From assembly GCF_016056275.1 (NCBI RefSeq), contig NZ_JAECZA010000290.1:13777-77776 (forward strand): 64,000 nucleotides of DNA. The letters run 5' to 3'. Both the position numbers and the translations under genes were made by a program. Below, piece after piece: positions 54,077 to 64,000 of this stretch. Source of the DNA: Dendronalium phyllosphericum CENA369 (lineage in GTDB: Bacteria > Cyanobacteriota > Cyanobacteriia > Cyanobacteriales > Nostocaceae). A model generated the notes under the pieces. The model saw only the letters and a list, made by a program, of their open reading frames with translations. It was not told the origin of the DNA and did not search any database. The first letter of the stretch is position 1, and each line of letters begins with the position of its first letter.

Positions 54077-56338
54077 GTGAAAATATTACTAGTAGAAGAT
54101 GATGAGTCACTAATTGCAGTGTTGACAAAAAGCTTGGTGGCACATCACTATGTCGTGGATACTGTCAAAGATGGTGAAATGGGTTGGACATACGGTTCAA
54201 CGTTTGAGTATGACCTCATAGTGTTGGACATTATGTTGCCCAAATTGGATGGGATTAGTTTATGTCAGCGCTTTCGAGCAGAGGGATATACTACGCCAAT
54301 TCTTTTATTGACTGCTCAGGATACAAGTACGGCTAAAGTCAGGGGATTGGATGCAGGTGCGGATGACTACGTGGTTAAGCCGTTTGATGGATTAGAACTA
54401 ATTGCCCGGATTCGGGCATTGGTTCGACGCAGTAGCGTCAGTCCCTTTCCATTATTAACTTGGGGAGATTTACTCCTAAATCCCAGTACTTGTGAAGTAA
54501 CCTATAACGGTCAACTCCTAACCCTAACAACTCAAGAATATCGGTTGCTAGAACTCTTACTTTGGGATAGCCAACATGTCTTTAGTACCAGCGAAATTTT
54601 AGACCGATTATGGTCATCGGAGGAATTTCCCGCTGAGGCGACGGTGCGCTCTCATATTCGTCGATTGCGCCATAAACTTGTAGCAGCAGGTGCGCCCCCA
54701 GATTTCATTGCCACAGTCCATGGACGAGGATATTATCTCAAAGCACCCGAACAAGAAACGAGACTCCAGCCTCATTTACCTTTAGTCACACAAACCCAAC
54801 AGGAAACTCACTCCTCAATTGGCCAAGGCGGTGAGGAAGTCAAAGTCTTGGATGCCACTTCCAGCACTTGGGGAAACCCTGGCAACGTAGCTTCAGTTGC
54901 CATTGAATCCGTTAGTGCTAGCGGTAGCAAAATTTGCGTAAAAAACGCAAGAGAAGAAGTGCCACTTTCAAACTCTCAGGGAGGCACTTTAGAGAATGCG
55001 AGTATCAAGGACAAAAATAGTTGTGCGCGGGAGAGTTCACTTCTTTGTAGCGACTCGTATCCTGTTGTAGCAACTACTACCCCGTTGAGCCAACAGTCCG
55101 TCGCCGCCATATCCCTTTTTTCATCTGCTCTTGGCGTTAACTCAGCACCATTTGGGTCTGGGGCTATGAGCGATCACTACTCTGAACAGCAGTTACAATA
55201 CCTAGCATTCCTCAATGAAACTTGGGTAACTAATAAACCAAAAATCCTCGAACAATTGACAGTGCTATCTCAAGCAGTCAGAGAGTTACAAGCTGGTTCA
55301 ATCAATCGTCAAATTCAAGAACAAGCTCAACAAATTGCTCACAAACTGGTGGGAACTCTAGGAACCTTTGGACTGACAAAGGGAATGCAACTGGCACGCG
55401 AACTAGAGCAGTTGTTAGATAGCAACAATCCTCTACAACCGCAATCTGCTGTGCTAATGGAGACTTTGGTAAATGCCTTACGACAGGAAATTCAAAATCC
55501 GATCGCGCTCCAGCATCAGTTACCCTCAGAGCATTCACCTTTGTTGTTGGTTGTAGGTCGAGATTCCTACTTTACTCAATCGTTGGTGACAGTAGCAACA
55601 AGTTGTGGAATTCGCAGTGCGATCGCACCCACAATTGAGGTGGCTAGAGAATGGTTAGCTTCTAAGTCTATCCCGAATGCAAGCAATCAATTTCCCCAAG
55701 CGATTCTACTTCAACTACCCTCAGTTACATCTGGGTCAAACAGAGAAACTACTGATTTTCAAGAATTGGTGCAAACTCTGACACAGCATTATCCCGATCT
55801 GCTGATTTTGGTTGTGGGAGCGCAGGGCGAGTTAACAGACCGTCTGGAAGTGGTACGTCGGGGTGGGAAACTCTTTTTAGAACCATCCGTAGATCCAAAA
55901 CAAGCGATCGCCACTCTTAGGCAATTACTGAGTGGTTCAAATATGGAAGCAAAGGTGATGATTGTCGATGACGATCGAGATTGGTTACGCACCTTGCCGA
56001 TAATCCTCAATCCTTGGGGATTTAAAGTCACCACTCTAGCAGAGCCTCAGCAATTCTGGACTGTGTTGCAAGCCGTCATGCCTGATGTACTGGTGTTAGA
56101 TGTTAACATGCCACAAATCAACGGATTTGAACTCTGCCAAGTTGTACGCAGCGATCCGCGTTGGCAACAGTTACCCGTGTTATTTTTGAGTGTACTGACG
56201 GATGCGAAAACCCAGAATCGTGCCTTTTCCCTAGGTGCGGATGACTACCTGTGCAAACCAGTAATGGGCATAGACCTCGCTAACCGCATCCTCAATCGCC
56301 TCCAACGAGTACGAGTATGGGCAAACTCGCGGCTATGA
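54077..56338 (+). CDS. RcaC-like response regulator (REC-wHTH-Hpt-pseudoREC-REC)
   Basis: 753 residues from GTG 54077, which has GGAGG 5 bp upstream; longer readings run into the STRR. Domains: REC1 (1-120, Asp51 in LIVLDIMLP), OmpR/PhoB winged helix (about 125-222, EATVRSHIRRLRHKLV and HGRGYYL), a variable linker, Hpt (about 370-470, His422 in IAHKLVGTLGTFGL), a receiver-like domain lacking the Asp (about 486-620), and REC3 (625-745, Asp675 in VLVLDVNMP). This is the RcaC architecture of chromatic acclimation plus one extra receiver-like domain. It converges on the photoreceptor kinase, a plausible partner. Confidence 0.87.
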   Translation: MKILLVEDDESLIAVLTKSLVAHHYVVDTVKDGEMGWTYGSTFEYDLIVLDIMLPKLDGISLCQRFRAEGYTTPILLLTAQDTSTAKVRGLDAGADDYVVKPFDGLELIARIRALVRRSSVSPFPLLTWGDLLLNPSTCEVTYNGQLLTLTTQEYRLLELLLWDSQHVFSTSEILDRLWSSEEFPAEATVRSHIRRLRHKLVAAGAPPDFIATVHGRGYYLKAPEQETRLQPHLPLVTQTQQETHSSIGQGGEEVKVLDATSSTWGNPGNVASVAIESVSASGSKICVKNAREEVPLSNSQGGTLENASIKDKNSCARESSLLCSDSYPVVATTTPLSQQSVAAISLFSSALGVNSAPFGSGAMSDHYSEQQLQYLAFLNETWVTNKPKILEQLTVLSQAVRELQAGSINRQIQEQAQQIAHKLVGTLGTFGLTKGMQLARELEQLLDSNNPLQPQSAVLMETLVNALRQEIQNPIALQHQLPSEHSPLLLVVGRDSYFTQSLVTVATSCGIRSAIAPTIEVAREWLASKSIPNASNQFPQAILLQLPSVTSGSNRETTDFQELVQTLTQHYPDLLILVVGAQGELTDRLEVVRRGGKLFLEPSVDPKQAIATLRQLLSGSNMEAKVMIVDDDRDWLRTLPIILNPWGFKVTTLAEPQQFWTVLQAVMPDVLVLDVNMPQINGFELCQVVRSDPRWQQLPVLFLSVLTDAKTQNRAFSLGADDYLCKPVMGIDLANRILNRLQRVRVWANSRL

Positions 56339-56590
56339 TACCAATTAAAAATTAAAAATTAAAAATTAAAAATTAATTAGGCTAGATTTCATCTGGGTTT
56401 GGTGAGTTGTATCTGTCACATTCTTTTTTTAAACTGGTATTACCTCTGAAGTGGTTGCTTCTGTGACTAGCTATGATTTCATTTTGAATGCCCTATCTGT
56501 CGCAAACATTTTTTGAATTGGTATAAGCTTTTCAAGACGATGGCATTGGTGGGGCATCCTCGCCCCGACCAATGCCGTCTTCCCTACACC
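56339..56590. repeat. Repeat-filled gap between the RcaC-like gene and the photoreceptor kinase
   Basis: In order: TTAAAAA tandem units (56344-56380); two related 34-bp units beginning TATCTGTC (56410-56443 and 56494-56527) that match one at 45558; a 14-bp-stem hairpin GGCATTGGTGGGGC / GCCCCGACCAATGCC (56542-56576) that can end both convergent transcripts; and CCCTACA heptamers from 56583 that run into the kinase stop codon. Confidence 0.75.
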
Positions 56591-59500
56591 CTACACCCTA
56601 CACCCTACACCCTCTTCTTGACACACTGGAATTTCAATCCAGAATTCCGTTCCTAGACCTGGTTGCGAATCACATTTAAAGACACCATTGTGTTTATCCA
56701 CTATAATTTGGTAACTAATGGACAATCCTAAGCCAGTGCCCTTACCAACTGGTTTAGTGGTAAAGAAGGGATCGAATACTCTTGCCTTCACTGCTTCTGG
56801 AATTCCTGTACCATTATCAGCAATGTGAATCACTACACTCTTGACATTGTTTTTAAGTTCTCCAATAGTGGTGCGGATGGTAATTTGATTGGGATGAATT
56901 TCTGCTGACAATTCGTGATGATGTTCTAAAGCATCGATCGCATTGCTCAAAACATTCATAAATACCTGATTCAATTGTCCGGCATAACACTCCACTAAAG
57001 GCAAATCACCATAGTCTTTGACTAACATGATGTCGGGACTGTTCGATTTTGCTTTCAAGCGATGTTGCAAAATCAGCAGAGAGCTATCAATACCTTCGTG
57101 AATATTTACAGCTTTCATTTCCGCTTCATCAAGGCGAGAGAAATTCCGCAAAGACATCACAATTTGCCGGATGCGATCGACCCCGATTTTCATAGAAGCT
57201 AGAGTTTTAGGTAAATCCTCGATGGTAAACTCTAAATCTATCTCTTCAGCGTGCCGAAAAATTTCCTGACTGGGGTCAGGGCATTCTTGCTGATAGAGTT
57301 GCAGCATACTGAGTAAATCTTCAGTATACTCACTTACATGGGAAAGATTGCCATAGATAAAATTCACTGGATTGTTAATTTCATGGGCAACACCCGCCAC
57401 TAATTGACCCAAACTAGACATTTTCTCAGTTTGGATGAGTTGGGTTTGAGTTTGTTGTAAATTATATAGGGCTTGTGCTAGCTCATCTGTCTGCTTTTGA
57501 GTTTGCCTAAATAATTCAACTTGTTGCAAGGCAACTCCCAGCTGATTGGCAATTTGAGCGATGAACTTAATTTCTGAATCTTCCCAGTGGCGAGGTGCAA
57601 AGTTTTGATAACCTGCCAGCAAGCCCCAAAGTTGTTGCCCAATAAATATTGGGGCGATCGCATACGCCCTTGCTTGACATCGTTCTAAAAACTCAATGTG
57701 ACAGTCAGAGTGACCGGCCTGATAGATGTCGGCGACTGCAAAGCTTTCGTTGTGGCGATATCGTCCACCTTGGGTTTCCTGTAAATAGCTATCTCGCCAA
57801 ACTGTATTTTTATTTCCATCTACCAGCTTCACCCAGCCTTCACCGACAAACTCAGCGATAAATTCACCACTCCAATCTGAGTCAAAACGGTAGACAGCCA
57901 CGCGATCTGCTTGCAGCGCTTGACAAACTTCTTGGGTACTCGTCTGAAAAATTGCATCGAGATTAAGGGATTCCCGCATCTTGGCAACAACTTCAAACAA
58001 AACTCGCTGTTGTTCTGCTACCCGTTGCAAATCAATCGCTTGTTCCTTGCTTTGGGCGAGTAAATCAGCTTGCTCTAGTGCAACAGACAGCTGGGCAGCA
58101 ACTTGAGTAGCAAACTGGATTTCTGAAGCTTGCCATTGACGCGGTTGTATGCATTGGTGGATGCATAATAAACCCCAAAGACGATCGCCTATAGCTAGTG
58201 GCAAAACTAAATTGGCCTGAATCTGAAGTTGCTCCAGCATTTTGATGTAGCAATCGTTCAGCCCAGAGTTATGAATGTCCGCGATCGCTTGTACGCTTCC
58301 CTGACGATTGAGAGCAACGTACTTTTTCTTAAAGCACTTGTCTTGTATTTTTAATCTGAGAGCAGAAGTAAATTCTGGCAGATTATCTTCTGAAACAATT
58401 TCCCCTTCACTAAGTTCGGAATTAGGGTGAAAGCGGTATACTACAACTCGGTCAGCGTTTAAAGAGCGACGGACTTCACGCACAGTCGCTGCAAAGATAG
58501 TATCCATGTCAAGAGATTTGCGAATCTGAGCAACAACTTCAAACAACACCTGTTGTTGTTCTGTTGCTTGTTGCAAATCTAATGCTTGCTGCTTTGTTTG
58601 GTCGAGTAACCCTGCTTGCTGGAGTGCAACTCCGATTTGAGCAGCAATCTGACTGAAGAAATTAACTTCAAAGGCTTGCCATTGTCGCGGCCCGGAGTGT
58701 TGATAAGTTGCTAGCAAGCCCCAAAGTTTTTGACCGACAAAAATCGGAGCCAAAATAAAAGCGTGGATATCAAACTGTTCTAAATTTTCCAGATGACACA
58801 GAGTAAAGCCCATTTTGTAAATGTCATCGACGGCAAAGGTTTCGTTATGGCGGTAGCGTCCTCCCTCTGTATCTTGTAAATAAGTGTCATTCCAAACCGT
58901 ATTGATACCTAATTGAGATTTGCTTGACCAGTAAGGATTAGCAGCCTCAAAATTAGCGACAAATTCACCACCCCAATCAGAGTCGAACCGATAAACTGAA
59001 ACGCGATCGCTTTTCAGCAACTGACAAACTTCTTTGGTGGTTGTTTGAAAAATAGTATCGGTATCCAGAGATTCACGAATTTTGTCAATGACTCCAAATA
59101 CAGCTTGTTGTTGTTCGGCTGTTCGTTGCAACTCAAGGGTGCGCTTGTTGACTTGATGTTCTAATTTAGTATTGAAAGCTTGTACTTGCTGGTAGAGTTC
59201 GTACTGCTGAATGGCTGAGGCAAAGTGTTTACTGATTTCTCTAGCTAGTTCGATTTCTGCAATTGTCCATTTCTGAGCTTGAGCTTTTTTCGATTCTCGC
59301 CAAACCTCAAACGAGCGACGGGGATATATTTGCCTGCGATCGAGGTCAAATTCACCTGCCCAAAGGGTCTCTATTTCTATTTCATTGCGGAAAATGCTTA
59401 AATAGCCGATTAATTGCTGACGATAGTGAAGCGGAATCATTAAAATGCTGCGAATTTTTGTTGGTTGAAAAGCAGGTTGTAAAGTTCGCAGTCCTGGAGT

Positions 59501-60460
59501 TTGATATAAATCGGAAATTGCCCAAACATCATAGTTATTATTTTTGTAGTGTTCTTGCCAGACGTTATATTGCTCCATCAACGGATATATAGTTTTTGCT
59601 GGCATTAGAGGTTGCTGCCCGCAGGTGTATAGCTGGATACAATCATTACCAGGAATCAAACACTCGGTTATATTTTTAGCACTGCTATGTTGGAGATTAA
59701 AACTTTCATTTTTAATGCACAGCCTGCCACCAACACCATTAAAAGCAGCTACGGCTGCTTCTAAAGCTGGCTTGAGCACAATTGTGGGCAGTGAATGCAA
59801 TAAATTAGCAATGCGGTTAACGATCGCTTCTCGCTCGGCTTTTTCACGGGCTTGGGATAGAAGAGTACTTTGGGCGATCGCGATTGAGAGTTGATCTACG
59901 ACCATCTGTACTGCTGCTAATTCATCTTCTGCGATCGAACGCGATTCAGAATTATGACATACCAATAGCCCCCAAAGTTCATTTTGGTAAAGAATGGGCG
60001 CTACTAAAGACGATTTGACCCCCATTGCTGTCAAGTATTCAATATGACAGGGGTCTACAGGGCGATAATGAATATTTTCTGAGAAAAGTTCTCCATTTTT
60101 TAGTTCGTGCAGATGAACTTGACCAATTTCTTGAGTTTCAACATTGACAACAGAACGTACTCGCGATCGGATAAACAGTTCGCGGGCATGGGGTGGAATA
60201 TCATCAGCAGGAAAATTTAGCTCCAATAGCGACGGCAAGCGATTTTCATGAATCGACTCGGCAATGACTTGACCGCTTCCATCTTCATGAAATTTGTAAA
60301 TCATTACTCGGTCAGTTTCAAGTAATGTGCATACTTCTGTTGTTGTTGCTGTAATAATTTCATTTAACTCCAATGTTTGACGGATACGATTTGTAATTCG
60401 ACGCAGTACGCTTTCTCGATCTATATTTACCCACAAATTTTTTTCAGCGTTCGAGTTCAT
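56591..60460 (-). CDS. Multi-bilin photoreceptor histidine kinase (Cph2-like GAF-PHY + three CBCR GAFs)
   Basis: 1289 residues from ATG 60458-60460; a TTG 39 bp upstream is less likely. Domains: phytochrome-type GAF1 (about 30-205; Asp87 in [10 protein letters not shown], bilin Cys138 in [10 protein letters not shown]); PHY-like GAF2 (about 235-430) with the tongue motif PRRSF (380-384); red/green-type CBCR GAF3 (about 465-620, Cys555 in [11 protein letters not shown]); DXCF-type CBCR GAF4 (about 650-800, DKCF 707-710, Cys737 in DCYIKML); red/green-type GAF5 (about 830-985, Cys920 in DCHIEFL); then HisKA with His1026 (GVAHEINNP) and HATPase (GTGLGLS). There is no PAS, so the phytochrome part is knotless. 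Helical linkers of [10 protein letters not shown] type separate the GAFs. The last residues are encoded by heptamer repeats. Confidence 0.88.
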   Translation of the reverse strand: MNSNAEKNLWVNIDRESVLRRITNRIRQTLELNEIITATTTEVCTLLETDRVMIYKFHEDGSGQVIAESIHENRLPSLLELNFPADDIPPHARELFIRSRVRSVVNVETQEIGQVHLHELKNGELFSENIHYRPVDPCHIEYLTAMGVKSSLVAPILYQNELWGLLVCHNSESRSIAEDELAAVQMVVDQLSIAIAQSTLLSQAREKAEREAIVNRIANLLHSLPTIVLKPALEAAVAAFNGVGGRLCIKNESFNLQHSSAKNITECLIPGNDCIQLYTCGQQPLMPAKTIYPLMEQYNVWQEHYKNNNYDVWAISDLYQTPGLRTLQPAFQPTKIRSILMIPLHYRQQLIGYLSIFRNEIEIETLWAGEFDLDRRQIYPRRSFEVWRESKKAQAQKWTIAEIELAREISKHFASAIQQYELYQQVQAFNTKLEHQVNKRTLELQRTAEQQQAVFGVIDKIRESLDTDTIFQTTTKEVCQLLKSDRVSVYRFDSDWGGEFVANFEAANPYWSSKSQLGINTVWNDTYLQDTEGGRYRHNETFAVDDIYKMGFTLCHLENLEQFDIHAFILAPIFVGQKLWGLLATYQHSGPRQWQAFEVNFFSQIAAQIGVALQQAGLLDQTKQQALDLQQATEQQQVLFEVVAQIRKSLDMDTIFAATVREVRRSLNADRVVVYRFHPNSELSEGEIVSEDNLPEFTSALRLKIQDKCFKKKYVALNRQGSVQAIADIHNSGLNDCYIKMLEQLQIQANLVLPLAIGDRLWGLLCIHQCIQPRQWQASEIQFATQVAAQLSVALEQADLLAQSKEQAIDLQRVAEQQRVLFEVVAKMRESLNLDAIFQTSTQEVCQALQADRVAVYRFDSDWSGEFIAEFVGEGWVKLVDGNKNTVWRDSYLQETQGGRYRHNESFAVADIYQAGHSDCHIEFLERCQARAYAIAPIFIGQQLWGLLAGYQNFAPRHWEDSEIKFIAQIANQLGVALQQVELFRQTQKQTDELAQALYNLQQTQTQLIQTEKMSSLGQLVAGVAHEINNPVNFIYGNLSHVSEYTEDLLSMLQLYQQECPDPSQEIFRHAEEIDLEFTIEDLPKTLASMKIGVDRIRQIVMSLRNFSRLDEAEMKAVNIHEGIDSSLLILQHRLKAKSNSPDIMLVKDYGDLPLVECYAGQLNQVFMNVLSNAIDALEHHHELSAEIHPNQITIRTTIGELKNNVKSVVIHIADNGTGIPEAVKARVFDPFFTTKPVGKGTGLGLSISYQIIVDKHNGVFKCDSQPGLGTEFWIEIPVCQEEGVGCRV

Positions 60461-61323
60461 TGTTTTAATTAAATTAATTTCAGAAAAATAAATAACCAAT
60501 CACTTATAAATCTAAAAACATTTTGATTTTTATTTAAGTAATTTGTCTTCAGTAAAACTACGGTCAAAATAATGTTAATTAAACTTGTTTATCTAGATAA
60601 ATTTTTATTTAAAAAACATAAATTGGACTATTGCTGTAATTTAGACATTTTTCAGCAAAAATATAAAATTTTCTCAAATAGATGTTTAGAAAAGATGATT
60701 TTTTAATTTAAATAAACTAAATTCAAGTCAAAAAAATATATTGAATAAGGTAGCTATGCTGAAGATAAAAGGCCAAATGAACAAATTAGAAGGGCATTCT
60801 AGCTCTTCCTAAATGAAAGTCTTTAAATTGAAAATTTGGTGTGGATTTTAAACCCGTTTATTCTCCACAGCTTCAGAGGATGTTTGAAAAGTCCCTAATG
60901 ATGTATCAAATAGTTTTATATCCCCCTAAATCCCCCTTTTTAAGGGTGGCTAGAGGAGATCAATAAGTGTCTAAAATCACAGCTAACCATTTTTCAAACA
61001 ACCTCTCACACTCCAATTCATACAGAATTCTGGACTCTGACTCCTGAATTCTGTTTTGATAAAGAATGTATAGAAATTATGATCTGTTAGATTTCTCAGC
61101 CAAAACTTTATTCTTTAAAGAAAAACTAATAGATTGAGTTAAGACAGAAGATTATAAGGTATGGAGGTATAATGAAAAAGTTAATTTTTCATTTTCCTTG
61201 TACATTCACTACTTTACCTCTTAACAATCTCAGTTTTACAGCTTGACTCTACAAAGAATCTTTTTGCGTAAATCTTGACATCCTATTGTCTATTTTATTT
61301 ATATATACCGTCTTCCTAGAAAC
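60461..61323. other. 860-bp AT-rich gene-free region
   Basis: No gene is visible on either strand. It contains the dispersed CCCCCTAAATCCCCCTTTTT repeat at 60922-60944 and otherwise only AT-rich sequence. It holds the upstream region of the kinase on the left and the downstream region of the ArsA-like gene on the right. Confidence 0.5.
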
Positions 61324-62511
61324 TTAACTTCTTTGATTATCAGAAAAGCGAATTTTCAAAAAATCGTCTTCCATTTTGGCCCCCGCAGGTTGCAAGGCTG
61401 CTAATGCTTGTGGCAATACTAAATTACGACGGTGGTTCCCGATAGTAATGTTTAATTCGTCGCCAGTTTTATTCAATTGAATTTGGTGTTTGGGAATATT
61501 GGGTAAATAAAGCTCTAAACTGTATTGATTATTATCTTGTACAATTTTAATGGTCGTTTCTTTATAGTAAACTTGAGTTGGATCTTCATTGTTGTAAAGA
61601 GTTTCCTTCAGCCTTTCTAAAGCTGCTAGTCCGCACATTTCTTCCGAAAAAAGCGGAACTTCTTTTACAGGTAAAGGATGAAAATTATCGTGAATTTCTT
61701 GGCGATATTGCTGCTGATTTTCTTTCCAACGTTGGAAAAATGGGTCTTGTACTTCGCTAGGAATGATGCGATTAGCTACTACTAAATCTGTGGCAACATT
61801 ATACAAACTTAGATAAGCATGAGCGCGCAGCGACTCTTTAATCACCATCTTTTCTGGATTTGTGACGAGACGGACTGAAGTTTGAGTATTATCGGTTAAT
61901 ACCTTTTCTAAAGCTTCAATTTGCTCGTAAAATTCGTAAGGTGCATCCATTACCTCTTTGTCTGGTAAAGAAAACCCCGCAATTGGTTTAAAAAAAGGTT
62001 CAACTAAAGGTCTAAGTGCGACCGAAATATTTTGAAATGGTTTGTAAAAACGGCGCATATACCAACCGCCGACTTCAGGTAAACTCAGCAGACGCAGTGC
62101 TGTGCCGGTGGGAGCTGAGTCGATAATTAAGACTTCAAACTCTCCTTCATCGTAGTGGCGTTTCATCCTGACCAAGCCAAAAATCTCATCCATGCCTGGT
62201 AAGATTGCTAATTCTTCCGCCTGTACTCCCTCTAAACCCCTTGCTTGTAAAACTTGGGTAATGTAGCGTTTCACTGCACCCCAGTTTCCCTCTAGTTCTT
62301 GCAGCGCATCTAGTTCTGCTCCCCATAAATTTGGGCGAATTCCTTTAGGTGTATGTCCCATTTCCAGGTCAAAACTATCTGCTAGGGAGTGAGCGGGGTC
62401 TGTACTTAAAACCAGCGTGCGATAGCCTAGTTCTGCACAGCGGAGTCCAGTTGCAGCAGCAACGGATGTTTTCCCTACACCACCTTTACCTGTCATTAAA
62501 ATTACACGCAT
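61324..62511 (-). CDS. ArsA/GET3-family ATPase with HSP20-like C-terminus
   Basis: 395 residues. The deviant P-loop is [15 protein letters not shown] (residues 8-22), switch [15 protein letters not shown], switch [17 protein letters not shown]. The C-terminal 85 residues form an ArsA_HSP20-like beta sandwich ([20 protein letters not shown]). Only one ATPase half is present, so it would act as a dimer. The Cys residues of arsenite-pumping ArsA are not apparent, and no ars genes are nearby; a role in membrane-protein handling or stress is more likely. Cyanobacteria carry several such paralogues. Confidence 0.88.
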   Translation of the reverse strand: MRVILMTGKGGVGKTSVAAATGLRCAELGYRTLVLSTDPAHSLADSFDLEMGHTPKGIRPNLWGAELDALQELEGNWGAVKRYITQVLQARGLEGVQAEELAILPGMDEIFGLVRMKRHYDEGEFEVLIIDSAPTGTALRLLSLPEVGGWYMRRFYKPFQNISVALRPLVEPFFKPIAGFSLPDKEVMDAPYEFYEQIEALEKVLTDNTQTSVRLVTNPEKMVIKESLRAHAYLSLYNVATDLVVANRIIPSEVQDPFFQRWKENQQQYRQEIHDNFHPLPVKEVPLFSEEMCGLAALERLKETLYNNEDPTQVYYKETTIKIVQDNNQYSLELYLPNIPKHQIQLNKTGDELNITIGNHRRNLVLPQALAALQPAGAKMEDDFLKIRFSDNQRS

Positions 62512-62619
62512 GGATAGTTTAGTCCTGTCTGAGAATTATTTATATTTATTTACAATTTAGCTTATATCAACACAGTTGAGTAAAAATCAGGCTTTTGGCT
62601 ATTGAGGCAGGTTATAAGT

Positions 62620-62767
62620 AGAAGGCAGTCCCGATGAAAAAATTTTTATCGCCATGCATGAAAATGAGACTGGGGACTAGAGACTAGTATTTTTACTCAA
62701 CACTCAGCGAGAAGTTGCAAGGAGGGTCTCCCTCCGGGCAAACTTCGGTGACTCAGCACTCAGCACT
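62620..62767. repeat. 148-bp repeat, copy B
   Basis: Same-length direct copy of 46808-46955. The inner 21-bp segment at 62718-62738 (CAAGGAGGGTCTCCCTCCGG plus G) is the reverse complement of the matching part of copy A. The AT hairpin near 62633-62650 (GATGAAAAAATTTTTATCG) is close to the reverse complement of its counterpart too. It lies just before the S-formylglutathione hydrolase gene. Confidence 0.9.
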
Positions 62768-62798
62768 TTCAAGTTAGATGGCAGGAGGACGACACTTA

Positions 62799-63647
62799 AT
62801 GACTAATCTTAAACTTATCTCAGAATCCAAAAGCTTTGGCGGTAAACTCGGCTTTTACTCTCATCCTTCTTCAACCTGCAATGGTGAAATGCGCTTTGCT
62901 GTCTATCAGCCACCGCAAGCTAATCAAAACTCAGTACCAGTTCTCTATTTTCTTTCTGGGTTGACTTGCACCGAAGAGAATTTTATGGCTAAGGCGGGGG
63001 CGCAACGCTACGCGGCTGAATACGGCTTAATGTTAGTTGCGCCTGATACTAGCCCGCGTAATACTGGCATTGCAGGCGAGGATGATGAGTGGGATTTTGG
63101 CACAGGTGCAGGCTTTTATGTTGATGCTACAGAACAACCGTGGCATCAGCACTATCAAATGTATAGTTATGTAGTTCAAGAATTACCTGCTTTAATTGCT
63201 GCAAATTTCCCTACCCAAACCGAGAAACAAGGCATTTTTGGTCATTCTATGGGGGGACATGGGGCTTTAGTTTGTGCGTTGCGAAATCCCCAACTATACA
63301 AATCAGTTTCAGCTTTTGCGCCGATCGCTGCACCTATGCGTTGTCCTTGGGGTCAAAAAGCATTCAGTCGTTACTTAGGAAGCGATGGAGAAAGTTGGCG
63401 CTTGTATGATGCTAGTGAATTAATTAAGCAGGTGAAATATCACAGTCCTATTCTCATCGATCAAGGCACTGCTGATAAATTTTTAGCCGAACAATTACTA
63501 CCAGAAGTATTTGAGCAAGCTTGTGCAGCAGTTAACCAACCTCTGACCTTACGTTATCAAGAGGGCTATGACCACAGCTATTATTTCATAGCTAGTTTTA
63601 TTGAAGACCATATTCGTTACCATGCACTTGCATTTGAGGAAAAGTGA
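62799..63647 (+). CDS. fghA: S-formylglutathione hydrolase
   Basis: 282 residues from ATG 62799, which has AGGAGG about 10 bp upstream; an ATG at 62778 would place that ribosome site inside the gene. Esterase-D family: [20 protein letters not shown] near residue 55, the nucleophile [12 protein letters not shown], Asp in [10 protein letters not shown], and His in GYDHSYYF. It hydrolyses S-formylglutathione to formate and glutathione in formaldehyde detoxification. The paired alcohol dehydrogenase is not in the window. Confidence 0.93.
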   Translation: MTNLKLISESKSFGGKLGFYSHPSSTCNGEMRFAVYQPPQANQNSVPVLYFLSGLTCTEENFMAKAGAQRYAAEYGLMLVAPDTSPRNTGIAGEDDEWDFGTGAGFYVDATEQPWHQHYQMYSYVVQELPALIAANFPTQTEKQGIFGHSMGGHGALVCALRNPQLYKSVSAFAPIAAPMRCPWGQKAFSRYLGSDGESWRLYDASELIKQVKYHSPILIDQGTADKFLAEQLLPEVFEQACAAVNQPLTLRYQEGYDHSYYFIASFIEDHIRYHALAFEEK

Positions 63648-63768
63648 AGATTAAATTAATCTAAATAAATGGCTTAAAAGCTTTATCAGTAACGTTTTTT
63701 ACGGTATTCATCTCAATTCCTATCTTATTAGTAAATTAAGTCTAATTTACTAATCCTAGGAGAATATT

Positions 63769-63951
63769 GTGATTAAAAATTTATTAGCTTTTATAGCTAG
63801 TATAATTTTTAGTTTTGGAACAGTAATTTTCATTAAAAGGCTGAATTTACCTGCATTTACTACTTTCACCGTTGCTATTTGTGCAAGTCATGTTTTAATG
63901 ATTATTGTGATGATACAGAATTTTCGTTCTAGATTTAATAAACTTAAATAA
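63769..63951 (+). CDS. Small two-helix membrane protein
   Basis: 60 residues from GTG 63769 with AGGAGA 6 bp upstream. Two hydrophobic segments, LLAFIASIIFSFGTVIFI and VAICASHVLMIIVMI, are separated by KRLNLPAFTTFT, with a basic C-terminus. The strong ribosome site supports expression. The family is unknown. Confidence 0.6.
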   Translation: MIKNLLAFIASIIFSFGTVIFIKRLNLPAFTTFTVAICASHVLMIIVMIQNFRSRFNKLK

Positions 63952-64000
63952 ACTCTTCAATAAGTTTATTAACTACAGAACTTTCTGAATATTGTGATTA

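Noticed and set aside
61324-62511. Arsenite efflux ATPase ArsA
   Set aside because: Only one ATPase half is present, the arsenite-binding cysteines are not visible, and arsB, arsC and arsR are absent.

Overview
The window is chromosomal DNA from a filamentous, probably hormogonium-forming cyanobacterium of the Nostocales type. This rests on the many HIP1 octamers (GCGATCGC), the abundant heptanucleotide tandem repeats (STRRs) between genes, and cyanobacterial families such as CIA30/NmrA, DUF1802, DUF3727, Ycf66, HmpF and NIL. It also rests on a complete-looking hmp (hormogonium motility) locus. No rRNA, CRISPR array, prophage or complete insertion sequence is visible.

Layout. 1-10.5 kb: a chemotaxis-like hmp locus. 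hmpA (PatA-like), hmpB (CheY), hmpC (CheW), hmpD (MCP) and hmpE (CheA, cut by the window edge) read leftwards, and hmpF (coiled coil) reads rightwards from a shared 0.6-kb intergenic region that holds a 402-bp element with 40-bp inverted ends. 10.5-11.7 kb: a HicAB toxin-antitoxin pair. 11.7-14.4 kb: an exported zinc metalloprotease. 14.7-17.1 kb: a three-gene osmoprotectant-type ABC importer. 17.2-19.8 kb: an exported primitive phytochelatin synthase coupled to gamma-glutamyltransferase. 19.8-30.8 kb: mixed metabolic genes, including an aldo/keto reductase, a cytochrome b/molybdopterin pair, an OMP decarboxylase-OPRT fusion, a CIA30/NmrA protein, and a Ser/Thr kinase ending in a Ycf66-like membrane domain next to a separate ycf66-like gene. 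30.9-36.8 kb: a HugZ-like/hydrolase pair, a decayed Uma2 gene, tRNA-Val(CAC), a PRK-like kinase without the redox cysteine in its P-loop, and a PGM1-like ATP-grasp ligase. 36.9-41.5 kb: GNAT, ruvX, DUF3727, yqeG and proB. 41.7-45.1 kb: a sulfate importer operon (sbpA-cysT-cysW-NIL) without its ATPase. 45.9-51.7 kb: a class II glutamine amidotransferase, a small monooxygenase, and a 1452-residue PstS-like protein with five DUF4912 repeats. 51.9-60.5 kb: an unknown 442-aa protein, a methyltransferase, an RcaC-like multidomain response regulator and, convergent to it, a 1289-aa multi-bilin photoreceptor histidine kinase. 61.3-64 kb: an ArsA/GET3-like ATPase, S-formylglutathione hydrolase and a small membrane protein.

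How they work together. The hmp genes form one signalling array that controls type IV pilus motility. The photoreceptor kinase (Cph2-like GAF-PHY plus three cyanobacteriochrome GAF domains of two classes) and the RcaC-like regulator are plausible partners in a light-response pathway; this is inferred from position and domain content. Phytochelatin synthase and gamma-glutamyltransferase would act in sequence on periplasmic glutathione or its conjugates. ruvX-DUF3727-yqeG-proB is a housekeeping cluster, and sbpA-cysT-cysW-NIL is one transport operon.

The repeat landscape is notable. A 148-bp repeat occurs twice 15.8 kb apart with its inner hairpin segment flipped. STRR heptamers overlap the start of proB and the stop codon of the photoreceptor kinase. 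Several 20-bp palindromes sit between genes. All function calls come from reading motifs by eye; no database search was run.
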